A program made the translations under genes and the position numbers. The notes beneath the pieces are model-generated. The model searched no databases and had not been told where the DNA came from. It worked only from the letters and a program-made list of their open reading frames with translations. A stretch of 64,000 nt of DNA from JANSWY01 sp965267245 (lineage in GTDB: Bacteria > Bacteroidota > Bacteroidia > Cytophagales > Cyclobacteriaceae), in contig OZ253939.1 of NCBI GenBank assembly GCA_965267245.1, forward strand, positions 2,356,001-2,420,000. The letters run 5' to 3'. Below, one piece after another: positions 36,727 to 45,482 of the stretch (positions are counted from its first letter, which is position 1; every line of letters begins with the position of its first letter).

Positions 36727-39413
36727 TAAAACTCCAGATTATATACGATTGATGGTATTGCTGTGCCTAACACAGCCAATTTATAACCCTTGATTTGACC
36801 TCCGCTATTCTCAAAGTAAATCGAATAGACATTCTTCCTGGCAAGTAAATTATAAACTGAGAAAGACCAGGATCCCTTTGTTAATTTACTCTTTCTATGA
36901 GATCCTTCTACATTAAAACTCAGATCGATCCTAAAATAATCAGGCACTCTGAATTTATTCCGATCAGCAAAATGAACTATTTCATTTCCGCCAAGGCTAT
37001 AAACTGCTGTGGGGTAAGTAATGGGTCTTCCGGTTGCATAGACAGTGTTCATCGAGAGACTGTATCTTCTGGTCAGTTTGTAATTTGAAACAACTGTAAG
37101 GTTGTGTGGTTTATCAAAATTCGATGGAAAGAAATTGCCATTATTAATTGTTTCCTCATCAAATGGCGAATCAAACTTCTGGAGAGATCTACTGAAAGTA
37201 TAGCCTACCCAACCAGTGAGAATACCGTAATTCTTCCTTACCAACAACTCTACTCCATAGGCCCTGCCTTCTCCCTGGATAATGTCCTGTTCAATTTCCG
37301 GATTCAATACCAGATCGGCTCCCACCTTATAATCAACCAGGTTTTGCATGGTCTTATAGTATGCCTCTATGGATGTTTCAATTGTATTTAGCTTAAAGTT
37401 TCTGAAATAGCCAGCTGAAAATTGATGGCTTACCTGCGGCTGAAAATTAGGATCAGATAGTTTCCAGGTGGCAGTTGGAGAAATCGTAACATTATTTGAA
37501 AGAGCATGTATATACTGCCTCATGATATTGTAGCTTCCCTTGATGGAAGACTCTCCTGGTAAAGTATATACTGCAGACATCCTCAATTCTGGTCCTCCAA
37601 ACGTGGATATGATTTGATTTTTGCTGTATTCCTCAGTTCTCAACAATGAAGCTTCGGATTTAAGACTGTTTTCCTCATAAATATTAACAGACCTTCCTCC
37701 TAACGCCTGAAAATTTGAATATCTCACTCCACCATTCAACACAAGATTTGGAGTTACCTGATAAGCATCAGAAACAAAAACCGATGACTCTCTTCCTCTT
37801 TCTCTAGAAATCTCTTCTGTAATTTGTGTACTAGTATTGCCCAAAGGCCTGAGGAATCCTGGTAGAAGATCATATTGTCTGAAGTCTATTCCTGCTTTAA
37901 TTTGGTGATTCTCCCAGATATCAAGATTTAGGGCTTCTGCAGCATAAACATCCTGAATCTCAAATCCGTATTGGAATGCTGCTGTAACATCCTCCTTGTA
38001 TTTAATATTGAATGAGTATTGGCTTAATGCCACAAGACTATTTAAGCTAATATTTTCATTTATAACCTGATCCCATTCAATACTGCTATTGAAGTTTTCG
38101 TAACTGAATACCGAGTCTGGTGTAAGTCGGAATTTGTCTTTGCTGTAATATGTAGATACTTTCAAAGAGCTATTGTCTTCAAACAAGTGGTGAATACTTC
38201 CGGTAATATCTGTAAACCTGGGATTAGCTTGTTTAATTCTTTGATCTTCCAGTTGTCTTAATAGCCATTCTGAATAAGTTGTCCTACCACCCAGAACCAA
38301 TGATGTTTTATCCTTAATGATTGGTGTCTCTAAACTTGCTCTTGTGGTTACCGGACTTAATCCTATCACACCACTTGGTTTCTCTTTACTTCCGGTCTGT
38401 GAATTGATATCAAGTAAAGAAGATAGCCTACCCCCGTAATTCACAGGAATGTTCCCTTTGTATATATCCACATTCCTGATAATATCTGAATTAAATGCTG
38501 TGAAAAAACCAAAGAAATGAAATGGGTTATAAACAACAGCTCTGTTTAACAAAATTAAATTTTGGTCAGTTTTACCTCCTCTTACATTAATCCCTGCAGA
38601 ACCTTCACCTACATTTTGCACCCCAGGCAATGTTAGCGCCACCTGAAGTAAGTCCGTTTCACCAAGTACTTTTGGTAAATTATCTAACTCACTAAGTTCA
38701 AGGGTACTTTTACCAATTTCAACCGCCTTCAAATTGGCATCAGCATCCGCTGAGACAGCTACCTCCTCTAACATGATGGTGGTAGGCTCCATCTTAATAT
38801 CCATTGAACCTGATGAGATCATCCAAACCTTGATTGTCTTATCATCTAAGCCCGAGAATTGAATCCTGACTTCATTTTGCCCCCTGGGAAGTGCCAATCT
38901 GTAATTTCCGTTATTATCGCTGATGGAGGATCTCTTTTGATCCGAAGTAAAAACTGTTGCACCATACACAGGTTTCCCGTCTTCCGTACTCGTTATTTTT
39001 CCTCTTAGGATCAATGTTGATTCACCTTTATAATTGGATTGGGAGCCAACCACAATTACATCTTCGCCGGATTCAGTCTGCATTTCCCTCTCAAACAACA
39101 CAGTCTCCTCATTTCCATCTTCGAAAGACAAGGCCGCTCTTACTTCCAGACCTGGAGTTATGTAGATTTTATTCCCTTGTTTAAAATACGAGATGCTTGC
39201 AATCTGATCTAATGCCTCAAGTAGAGATTCTGATGAGTTTATATTGGAACCAATTCTTATTGAGTCCAATAAAGGCTCATGAAAATAGAACCTTACATTT
39301 TCTGCAGATTCAATTTTTTCAATGAGATTGATGAGTTTTATGTTTTGACCATAAACAGATGCTCCAAACACCATTAGAAAAAGACTAATATGCAATCTAA
39401 TCAAGTACCTCAT
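36726..39413 (-). CDS. TonB-dependent receptor with STN and carboxypeptidase-like domains
   Basis: 895 residues from the ATG at 39413; the frame opens 12 codons earlier, but only this Met gives a normal signal peptide. An STN (secretin/TonB N-terminal) domain lies at about 25-95. A carboxypeptidase-regulatory-like domain follows near 135-215 (GKITSTEDGKPVYGATV), then the plug (NVGEGSAGINVRGGKTDQNLIL) and the barrel. STN domains often contact an anti-sigma factor, but none is encoded nearby. With DUF4249 and the MG2-like protein it forms an import system of unknown substrate. Confidence 0.9.
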   Translation of the reverse strand: MRYLIRLHISLFLMVFGASVYGQNIKLINLIEKIESAENVRFYFHEPLLDSIRIGSNINSSESLLEALDQIASISYFKQGNKIYITPGLEVRAALSFEDGNEETVLFEREMQTESGEDVIVVGSQSNYKGESTLILRGKITSTEDGKPVYGATVFTSDQKRSSISDNNGNYRLALPRGQNEVRIQFSGLDDKTIKVWMISSGSMDIKMEPTTIMLEEVAVSADADANLKAVEIGKSTLELSELDNLPKVLGETDLLQVALTLPGVQNVGEGSAGINVRGGKTDQNLILLNRAVVYNPFHFFGFFTAFNSDIIRNVDIYKGNIPVNYGGRLSSLLDINSQTGSKEKPSGVIGLSPVTTRASLETPIIKDKTSLVLGGRTTYSEWLLRQLEDQRIKQANPRFTDITGSIHHLFEDNSSLKVSTYYSKDKFRLTPDSVFSYENFNSSIEWDQVINENISLNSLVALSQYSFNIKYKEDVTAAFQYGFEIQDVYAAEALNLDIWENHQIKAGIDFRQYDLLPGFLRPLGNTSTQITEEISRERGRESSVFVSDAYQVTPNLVLNGGVRYSNFQALGGRSVNIYEENSLKSEASLLRTEEYSKNQIISTFGGPELRMSAVYTLPGESSIKGSYNIMRQYIHALSNNVTISPTATWKLSDPNFQPQVSHQFSAGYFRNFKLNTIETSIEAYYKTMQNLVDYKVGADLVLNPEIEQDIIQGEGRAYGVELLVRKNYGILTGWVGYTFSRSLQKFDSPFDEETINNGNFFPSNFDKPHNLTVVSNYKLTRRYSLSMNTVYATGRPITYPTAVYSLGGNEIVHFADRNKFRVPDYFRIDLSFNVEGSHRKSKLTKGSWSFSVYNLLARKNVYSIYFENSGGQIKGYKLAVLGTAIPSIVYNLEF

Positions 39414-40101
39414 CAAACCCCTCCATATATTTCTGTAAAGTATTCTCATTACTAATTGAGAATTTCAACTTTTTTTCTTGCTTTAATGTTTTGTGGACTT
39501 CTTTGTATCTATCGGGAAACAGTTCTTTTAGAACAGCTTTCGATCTAATCGGAATTAGCTTATCGGTATTTAATAAACGGATGAAGTAATAATTATTCAC
39601 ATGAAATGTGGAACCAGTTGCTTCAGTAGTTAATTTTTTTGTGTGCCTGGCAATAAGGTCAAAATTGGTTCCTGACATCAATAGGTCATATACAATTCCC
39701 GAGGAATCATCTCTGTAAAAAGAATGGCCGTGCATTTCAAACTGCTCCACTTTATCTAAGTCCAACAATACACCATCTCTTCTTCCCAGTAGCGGGTGTT
39801 TCATGACCAATTTATCCTGAAAAATGTCAAAAACGAGGTAAATATCGAAATACTCCTCACCATCGTAAGTTAAACGACTTTGAACCCATCTGTTTGATGC
39901 ATAGAATTGATGGGTTGTTATGGAAGGAGAGCGCATGCTATAGATTGGCCCATTCACTATCAGAGAAGCGCTGAACCCAACCTTTTGGTCATGCCACTTT
40001 TGAAAATTTGATTGAATAGTTTGCACATCCTGCCCCTTTGCAACCATTGCAAAAAAACAGAGACTCACGCATACCAAAAGCTTCTTTATCCCCGAGATCA
40101 T
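39397..40101 (-). CDS. Secreted hypothetical protein, first gene of receptor operon
   Basis: 234 residues from the ATG at 40101. The frame stays open to 40449, but the longer version would run into the divergent arginase gene, and only this start gives a signal peptide (MISGIKKLLVCVSLCFFAMVAKG). The mature part is mixed alpha/beta with no recognised domain. Its end overlaps the TonB receptor start by 17 nt, so it belongs to the four-gene operon. Confidence 0.7.
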   Translation of the reverse strand: MISGIKKLLVCVSLCFFAMVAKGQDVQTIQSNFQKWHDQKVGFSASLIVNGPIYSMRSPSITTHQFYASNRWVQSRLTYDGEEYFDIYLVFDIFQDKLVMKHPLLGRRDGVLLDLDKVEQFEMHGHSFYRDDSSGIVYDLLMSGTNFDLIARHTKKLTTEATGSTFHVNNYYFIRLLNTDKLIPIRSKAVLKELFPDRYKEVHKTLKQEKKLKFSISNENTLQKYMEGFDEVLD

Positions 40102-40189
40102 ATTGTTATTTGAAAAGATAGCAAGATTTTTTTTAATCGAAGGTTCTGAACTGTAAATCGATTTTTCGTAAAGCAATTCTTTTTGTGTA

Positions 40190-40201
40190 AGCAAATTTGC
40201 T
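40190..40201. promoter_or_regulatory. 12-bp perfect palindrome between divergent operons
   Basis: AGCAAATTTGCT is self-complementary and lies 33 nt upstream of the arginase start and 89 nt upstream of the receptor operon start. It is a candidate operator for a dimeric regulator, but no regulator gene is adjacent. Confidence 0.3.
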
Positions 40202-40233
40202 AGCTTCGTCCTAACAACCCAAAAATTTGATTT

Positions 40234-41211
40234 ATGTACCCAGTTAAGATTGTTAAAAACCGATCTGATATTGGCGCTGGCACCCGTGGATCCGACATGG
40301 GCATTGATGCCATTGAAATAGCCGCCATTAATCAAAACAGTGACTACTTCATCAAATACCCATACATGGATGTAGACACACACAATGAAACAGTATATAA
40401 CAAGGTTAAGACAACCTTTGCCAAGAGAATCAATCATGTTCGTATTCAATGTGAACGAGTCGCCAAGGCAGTTTCAGACACACTAATTCTCGAACAGTTT
40501 CCGATTGTTCTTTCAGGAGATCATTCTTCAGCATTAGGCACAATAAGCGGTATAAAAGCAGCTTATCCTGATAAAAGACTTGGAGTGGTTTGGATAGATG
40601 CTCATGGTGATTTGCATTCTCCGTATACATCTCCATCAGGTAATGTACATGGCATGCCATTAGCAGCCGCTTTAGGAGAGGACAATACGGAATTCCTTCA
40701 AAACGTAGTAGTGGATCATACCCTGGATGACTGGGAGCGACTCAAAAACATCGGAACAGAGGGCCCAAAAGTTAAACCAGAGGATCTTATTTTCTTCGGG
40801 GTACGAGATACAGAGGAACCTGAAGATAAAATGATGGAGCGGTTAAGTATAAAGAATTACATGGTCCATGAAATTAGATATAGAGGACTGGAGACATGTA
40901 TGCAAGAAGCCATTGAACAATTATCCCATTGTGACATGATTTACATATCATTTGATGTGGACAGTATGGATTGTGACATGGTGTCAATGGGAACCGGCAC
41001 CCCAGTTTCGAAGGGATTTGATCCGGAAGAAGTGAAATCGATCATTCATGCTTTGCTAGACACCAATAAGGTTGTTTGTCTGGAAGTGACCGAGGTTAAT
41101 CCACTGCTTGATACGAAAGGGAATGTAATGGCGGAAACTGCTTTTGAGGTACTGAATAACGTAACTGAGAAAATCAATTCATTAGCAAAATCCACAGCCC
41201 CAGCAGTTTAG
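40234..41211 (+). CDS. Arginase/agmatinase-family ureohydrolase, probably arginase
   Basis: 325 residues. All manganese-ligand motifs are visible: GDHSS (His97), DAHGD (Asp122, His124, Asp126) and SFDVD (Asp241, Asp243). The NVHGMP and EVTEVNP segments fit arginase better than agmatinase. It hydrolyses arginine to ornithine and urea. The gene is monocistronic; the stop overlaps the convergent cytochrome gene by 4 nt. Confidence 0.9.
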   Translation: MYPVKIVKNRSDIGAGTRGSDMGIDAIEIAAINQNSDYFIKYPYMDVDTHNETVYNKVKTTFAKRINHVRIQCERVAKAVSDTLILEQFPIVLSGDHSSALGTISGIKAAYPDKRLGVVWIDAHGDLHSPYTSPSGNVHGMPLAAALGEDNTEFLQNVVVDHTLDDWERLKNIGTEGPKVKPEDLIFFGVRDTEEPEDKMMERLSIKNYMVHEIRYRGLETCMQEAIEQLSHCDMIYISFDVDSMDCDMVSMGTGTPVSKGFDPEEVKSIIHALLDTNKVVCLEVTEVNPLLDTKGNVMAETAFEVLNNVTEKINSLAKSTAPAV

Positions 41212-42203
41212 ATTTGACTTTTGATATAAGCAATGAGATCCTCTACTTGCTGATTTGACATCTTTTCAAGTGTGTAGTGGGGCATGTACTCCTTATGTCC
41301 TAATTGACTGTATGTGCCCTTCCTCACTATCTCATAAACTGACTTGTGATCATTGTTTGCCAGGTTTCTTTCAAGCCATTTGAAAGTGTGTCTGGCATTG
41401 TCCAAAACAAGATCACTTTCTCCATAAGGATGGTGACAATGCTGACATCCATTTTCATAGATACCTTTACCTAATGCGGGTCTGCCCTCCTCCTCGTATC
41501 CTTTCTTTTTGTCTTTGGGAGGATCAACAAATGTTGCGGGAGACTTTTGTAAATACTTAGATTTCAAAAATGTTATAAGCGTGTCTTTGGATTGGCTGGT
41601 CTTCATTTCATTGATTTGATTCAATTGGTCATCATTCAAACCCAGGTCCCCAATTCTCATCTCTAATGTCCATAGATAAGCCAGTATGCTGTTCATTTCC
41701 CATTCTTCCAAAGACCTTCCCTGAGCACATACCTCAGAGCATAACTTGATACTCCCACGCAAACTGTTTTTAGCAGGTGCCACAAGGTCTCCATACTTCA
41801 GCACGTAATCATCATTATACCAGGTTTCCCTATTCACTATTCCCCAGAAAGTTGACCCCTGCAAGTAGGGCAGTTTGTTATCAATGGCGTATTGCAATCG
41901 GGCATCCTGATCCACTTTTTTCAAATTCGGATCTTCTCTTTTTGTGTTGTGGCAACTAACACAGCTGTAATATTTACTGATTGGTCGAGCGGTCTTCCCA
42001 TCAATGCTGGTATACTTTTGATTGAATACCAGTGCCCTCCCCATCTTTACCATGGATTCATCATACTCCAAATAATGCGGAGGTTCCTCTTCACCTAGAG
42101 CAAAAAGCGTTTCTGAGAGCGTATCTTCCTGATCAATTGGAGTCTCAAATTGATGGAACCCCAGGAATAATAGCACTATCAAAGAAAATAATAAACGCTT
42201 CAT
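41208..42203 (-). CDS. Secreted di-heme cytochrome c-like protein
   Basis: 331 residues with a signal peptide. Two heme c motifs: CVSCH (Cys81, Cys84, His85) and CQHCH (Cys253, Cys256, His257). Met ligands may come from the EYMPHYTLEKMS region near the C-terminus. Likely a periplasmic electron-transfer protein. The DUF5777 barrel gene lies one base upstream on the same strand, a pairing I associate with this family. Confidence 0.85.
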   Translation of the reverse strand: MKRLLFSLIVLLFLGFHQFETPIDQEDTLSETLFALGEEEPPHYLEYDESMVKMGRALVFNQKYTSIDGKTARPISKYYSCVSCHNTKREDPNLKKVDQDARLQYAIDNKLPYLQGSTFWGIVNRETWYNDDYVLKYGDLVAPAKNSLRGSIKLCSEVCAQGRSLEEWEMNSILAYLWTLEMRIGDLGLNDDQLNQINEMKTSQSKDTLITFLKSKYLQKSPATFVDPPKDKKKGYEEEGRPALGKGIYENGCQHCHHPYGESDLVLDNARHTFKWLERNLANNDHKSVYEIVRKGTYSQLGHKEYMPHYTLEKMSNQQVEDLIAYIKSQI

Positions 42204-42204
42204 A

Positions 42205-43032
42205 TTAATATTTTCGGGAACCTATCTTAAAATCTCTGGTGATATTGAACCCAAAATGGATGTCCCCATTAAAGATCTCTCCTTTTGTGTCCGCTACATA
42301 AAGTGGTGCAATCAAACCAGTAGAATTAGTGAAATTTAACTGAAAAATGTGCCCCCGTGTCTCAAATTCAATACCTAAACCAGCTGAATTGGTTACATCC
42401 AGGTCAATTTGATCAGGCAACAAATAGAAGTATTCGAGGTTTATTGCAATTGATTTTGAGACCTGGAAGCGCCCGGCACCTCCAATGCTGAAAACTGTAT
42501 TTTTACTGTTTGCTTCGAATACAAAATTTCTGTGTATTGCCGTTGGCATCAATTGAAAACTTAATCTGTCCGTCAATTTTCGGCCCAGGAGTAACTGATA
42601 TACATAAGAGAGTTTATTGGTGAAGGTCAGTTCTTCTGTTTGTACATTTTCAATTGTCTTTATGGATGCGTTCGTAAATAATACAATTGACAGGGGTGGT
42701 CCGGAAATACTTTGCTGAAGCAATCTGTATTTCGCAAAAAAGTCAAAATCCTTTTCCAGTGAACTTCGTCCAAAGCCAATATTGAGATTATCCAAAACGG
42801 CATAATCCAGACCTATTCTGATTGTAGAATTATCAAGGCCCCAGAGCTGCTTAGCTCCTGAACTTATGGTCCCAAAGCGATGAGAAATAATGAACTTCAT
42901 TGTTCCTTTCGGGATCAACTCCGTTGTTTGACTATTGACCAAACGCGTATCCCGAAACACTTTTACTCTGTTTTCCTGAGCAAGGATGCTACTAAAACAA
43001 AAAAACAGACCAATGAAGAGTATTGGTTTCAT
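42205..43032 (-). CDS. DUF5777 beta-barrel protein
   Basis: 275 residues; signal peptide (about 1-18, ending ILAQ). The beginning (FRDTRLVNSQTTELIPKGTMKFIISHRFG...IRIGLDYAVLDNLNIGFGRSS) matches DUF5777 outer-membrane barrels as I remember them. It is probably co-transcribed with the cytochrome gene and may let small molecules reach it. The function of the family is not established. Confidence 0.8.
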   Translation of the reverse strand: MKPILFIGLFFCFSSILAQENRVKVFRDTRLVNSQTTELIPKGTMKFIISHRFGTISSGAKQLWGLDNSTIRIGLDYAVLDNLNIGFGRSSLEKDFDFFAKYRLLQQSISGPPLSIVLFTNASIKTIENVQTEELTFTNKLSYVYQLLLGRKLTDRLSFQLMPTAIHRNFVFEANSKNTVFSIGGAGRFQVSKSIAINLEYFYLLPDQIDLDVTNSAGLGIEFETRGHIFQLNFTNSTGLIAPLYVADTKGEIFNGDIHFGFNITRDFKIGSRKY

Positions 43033-43091
43033 GACTTAACACTTAAGTTCTAAACTATCAGTATTAAATCTATAAAGACTTGGTGGCAATC

Positions 43092-43403
43092 TTACCCTGC
43101 TGCTTCTATTATTTTACTGAGTTTGATAATACCATTGTAAAGTCGCTGACATTCATTTCTAATATTCATATATGAACAACTCAATTGGTCCAATGTACGG
43201 TCAAGCACAATACAATTTGAAAGGCTCTCCAGGGAATTGTCAAAGTATTGCTTCTCAGATTTGATCCATTCTAGTTTTAGCTCATATCGAAGCATGATTC
43301 CCGATTGGTCAGTTTGAATATGGTCCTCTATGGCAAGGATTTGATTTTCTAAAGCTGTTGAAAATGCTTTAATTCTTAGGATTGCGCAGTTTTTGGCGAT
43401 CAT
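43092..43403 (-). CDS. Small helical hypothetical protein
   Basis: 103 residues, mostly helical, with no signal peptide or membrane helix and four cysteines (residues 6, 64, 76, 84). No family recognised. It follows the strong hairpin at 43449-43478 on the same strand. If that hairpin is an attenuator rather than a terminator, this gene would be the regulated target of promoter A. Confidence 0.5.
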   Translation of the reverse strand: MIAKNCAILRIKAFSTALENQILAIEDHIQTDQSGIMLRYELKLEWIKSEKQYFDNSLESLSNCIVLDRTLDQLSCSYMNIRNECQRLYNGIIKLSKIIEAAG

Positions 43404-43440
43404 TAGCTGATTGGAAGATAAGGTGGTGTATTAAAGACTT

Positions 43441-43478
43441 TTAAATAAAATCATCCCGGGAGTTAACCCGGGATGATT
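43441..43478 (-). terminator. Strong intrinsic terminator (perfect 12-bp stem)
   Basis: AATCATCCCGGG (43449-43460) and CCCGGGATGATT (43467-43478) are exact complements with a 6-nt loop. On the minus strand the stem is followed by TTTTATTTAA. On the plus strand no T-run follows. Confidence 0.85.
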
Positions 43479-43555
43479 ACCAGAAGAATGAATTATGATT
43501 GACTTCCCATAGCTGATTGTTTGTAAGGTTAATTTGAAATTTTGGTTGTCAATCA
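43441..43555 (-). ncRNA. Candidate small RNA or attenuated leader, about 115 nt
   Basis: The minus-strand promoter at 43561-43605 (conserved 16-bp element, 21-bp spacer, perfect -7 box TACCTTTG) has no gene directly behind it. About 80 nt after the expected start is a perfect 12-bp hairpin followed by TTTTATTT. The transcript would carry only a 5-codon ATG frame. This is the layout of an intergenic sRNA. The alternative is a regulated leader of the 103-residue gene that starts 38 nt further on. Confidence 0.5.
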
Positions 43556-43560
43556 TATTA

Positions 43561-43605
43561 CAAAGGTAGTTTTAGTAAGGTCATTAAGGGAATAGGGGAA
43601 TCCCC
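43561..43605 (-). promoter_or_regulatory. Promoter A: conserved 16-bp element plus -7 box
   Basis: Minus strand: GGGGATTCCCCTATTC (43605-43590), a 21-bp spacer, TACCTTTG (43568-43561). The -7 box is perfect. The usual TTTG -33 box is replaced by the end of the conserved element, which suggests an activator-dependent or alternative-sigma promoter. Its product is the candidate sRNA. Confidence 0.6.
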
Positions 43606-43620
43606 TAAATGTATTACGCA

Positions 43621-43652
43621 TTTAAAAAGAGCTATCAAATAAATGATAGCTC
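43621..43652 (-). terminator. Intrinsic terminator of the cheW-porin-MCP operon
   Basis: GAGCTATCA (43629-43637) and TGATAGCTC (43644-43652) are exact complements with a 6-nt loop. On the minus strand TTTTTAAA follows. It starts 10 nt after the MCP stop. Confidence 0.85.
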
Positions 43653-43662
43653 GTTCTCTTTG

Positions 43663-45471
43663 CTAGTATTTTTCAAAGTCAGTATCCAATACTTCCTCCT
43701 CCCCACTTAAATCAAGGGTAATTCCATTTTTACCATTCACATGACCATTAGCACTTCCGTTTGAATGTCCATTGACATGCCCGTTTGTTGAGCCATTCAA
43801 TGCATGACCACTTACGGCATGGCCATTATGACTTCCATTGGAATGACCATTTGAGTAACCATTGGATCCATTTTTTGATACTCCATTGGAAAACCCATTG
43901 ACATTAGCAGTACTTTTGTTTCCTTGATCTATACTTTCATCCGTATCAATCTTAAAGAAGGAAACCAATTGCTTCAGTGACTCTGCCTGTGCGGTCAACT
44001 CTTCAGAACCGCTGGCCATTTCTTCAGACCTCACAGAGTTATTCTGAATCACCTGATTAAGCTGCTCGATAGCCATATTTACTTGCTTTGTGGATTCCGT
44101 TTGTTCCAGAGATCCGGCAGAAATTGACTTTACCAAATTGGTAGTTTTCTCAATTTCAGGGACTAACTCACCTAATAAATGACCAGATTGAGTAGCTACA
44201 CTTACACTGTTTTTTGATAGTTCATCAATTTCAGCAGCTGCTTTTGAGGAATGCTCAGCCAATCTTCTCACTTCGGCTGCAACAACAGCAAATCCTTTTC
44301 CATGTTCTCCTGCACGAGCCGCTTCTACTGCCGCATTAAGAGCCAGAATATTCGTTTGTCTGGCAATTTCTCCAATAACTGTAATCTTTTCAGCAATGGT
44401 GTTCATGCTGGATACTGTATCAGTAACAGATGCATAAGCTTCATTAACGCTCTGATGTGTTTTTTCAGCTATAGTCTCAGTTTCTGTCGCATTCTTGCTG
44501 TTCTGCTGAATTGAATCCGTCATTACTTCCATGGAAGAGTTGATTTCTTCAGCAGATGCCGCTTGTTCACTAGCCTCAGATGAAATATCGATTGAGATTT
44601 CACTTAATTGCTCACTACTTGAAGAAAGATTTCTGGTAGAACTAATTACTTCCGAAAGTGTCTCCTTCAATTTATTGACCATCAATTTCAGGTCAGCATA
44701 TAATCCTTTATTTCTCGAGTCGAAGCTGTAGGTAAGGTCTCCATGTGCCAATCTGGTGGCAATTTCTGCCGCTTCCGAAGGCTCACAACCCAATTGTATC
44801 ACAATACTTCTTGTCAATAAAAGTCCCATCAGAACCATCAAAGTGAAGATTACACCAAAAAATGAAAATGTTGCAGTCTGGATTCCATTTGATCTCTCAA
44901 TACTTTCAGCATATTGTGCCGAAGCTTCTTTTTCGCTTATTTCAGTTACTTCATCTATTGCAGTTCTAAGCACATCAAATGAATGAGCAAAGTCATTGGC
45001 ATATATATATTCCGCAGTGCCCAAATTATTTTGAAAAAGACTCTGCTTAATTCCTTCTGAAGCTGTAAGCAACTTTTTGTACTCTGAGTCGAAACTCTTG
45101 AATTGTTTCAGATCATTTCCAGTAGCTTCCACATAAATTTTCTTGAAATCCTGAAATCTACTGTTCAATTGTCCCAGGTTTTCGTCTACATCAGCAAAAC
45201 TTCCTTCAAGACTCTCAATGAGGTCAAATCTGCTGCTATCATAATTAGAAAGAGCTTCTGAAAATGCTAACCTGGCCTGGTAACCATCTCTGTCAGACTG
45301 CAACAAATAGTTTGTGCTTACAAGCCAATTATTGTAAATAGCACTTACATTTCCCTTGATGTTATTTAGACTCAAGGTATTGAACGCAATGTTGATTACG
45401 TATAGGGCAATAACTACTCCAAATACAAGGAATACTCTATTGGATACTTTTAGTTTCTGTAAAAAATTCAT
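43663..45471 (-). CDS. Methyl-accepting chemotaxis protein with tethered C-terminal peptide
   Basis: 602 residues. TM1 about 13-32, periplasmic four-helix-bundle sensor 33-200, TM2 about 201-221, HAMP about 221-275, then the signalling coiled coil with the canonical hairpin tip ARQTNILALNAAVEAARAGE (near 370-390) that binds CheA and CheW. Residues about 524-583 are a low-complexity linker rich in Asn-Gly, Ser and His (NGHSNGS-type units). The chain ends in DFEKY, an aromatic-x-x-aromatic pentapeptide like the NWETF tether that enteric receptors use to hold CheR and CheB. It is third in an operon with cheW and a porin. No cheA, cheR or cheB lies in the window. Confidence 0.93.
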   Translation of the reverse strand: MNFLQKLKVSNRVFLVFGVVIALYVINIAFNTLSLNNIKGNVSAIYNNWLVSTNYLLQSDRDGYQARLAFSEALSNYDSSRFDLIESLEGSFADVDENLGQLNSRFQDFKKIYVEATGNDLKQFKSFDSEYKKLLTASEGIKQSLFQNNLGTAEYIYANDFAHSFDVLRTAIDEVTEISEKEASAQYAESIERSNGIQTATFSFFGVIFTLMVLMGLLLTRSIVIQLGCEPSEAAEIATRLAHGDLTYSFDSRNKGLYADLKLMVNKLKETLSEVISSTRNLSSSSEQLSEISIDISSEASEQAASAEEINSSMEVMTDSIQQNSKNATETETIAEKTHQSVNEAYASVTDTVSSMNTIAEKITVIGEIARQTNILALNAAVEAARAGEHGKGFAVVAAEVRRLAEHSSKAAAEIDELSKNSVSVATQSGHLLGELVPEIEKTTNLVKSISAGSLEQTESTKQVNMAIEQLNQVIQNNSVRSEEMASGSEELTAQAESLKQLVSFFKIDTDESIDQGNKSTANVNGFSNGVSKNGSNGYSNGHSNGSHNGHAVSGHALNGSTNGHVNGHSNGSANGHVNGKNGITLDLSGEEEVLDTDFEKY

Positions 45472-45482
45472 AGCAGGTGAAA

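Noticed and set aside
40102..40449. Long N-terminal extension of the secreted hypothetical protein
   Set aside because: It would overlap the divergent arginase gene and bury the signal peptide; the ATG at 40101 is far better.
43781..43900. Repetitive DNA at the MCP end as a CRISPR or tandem-repeat array
   Set aside because: The repeats are in-frame codons for an Asn-Gly-rich linker with irregular unit length.
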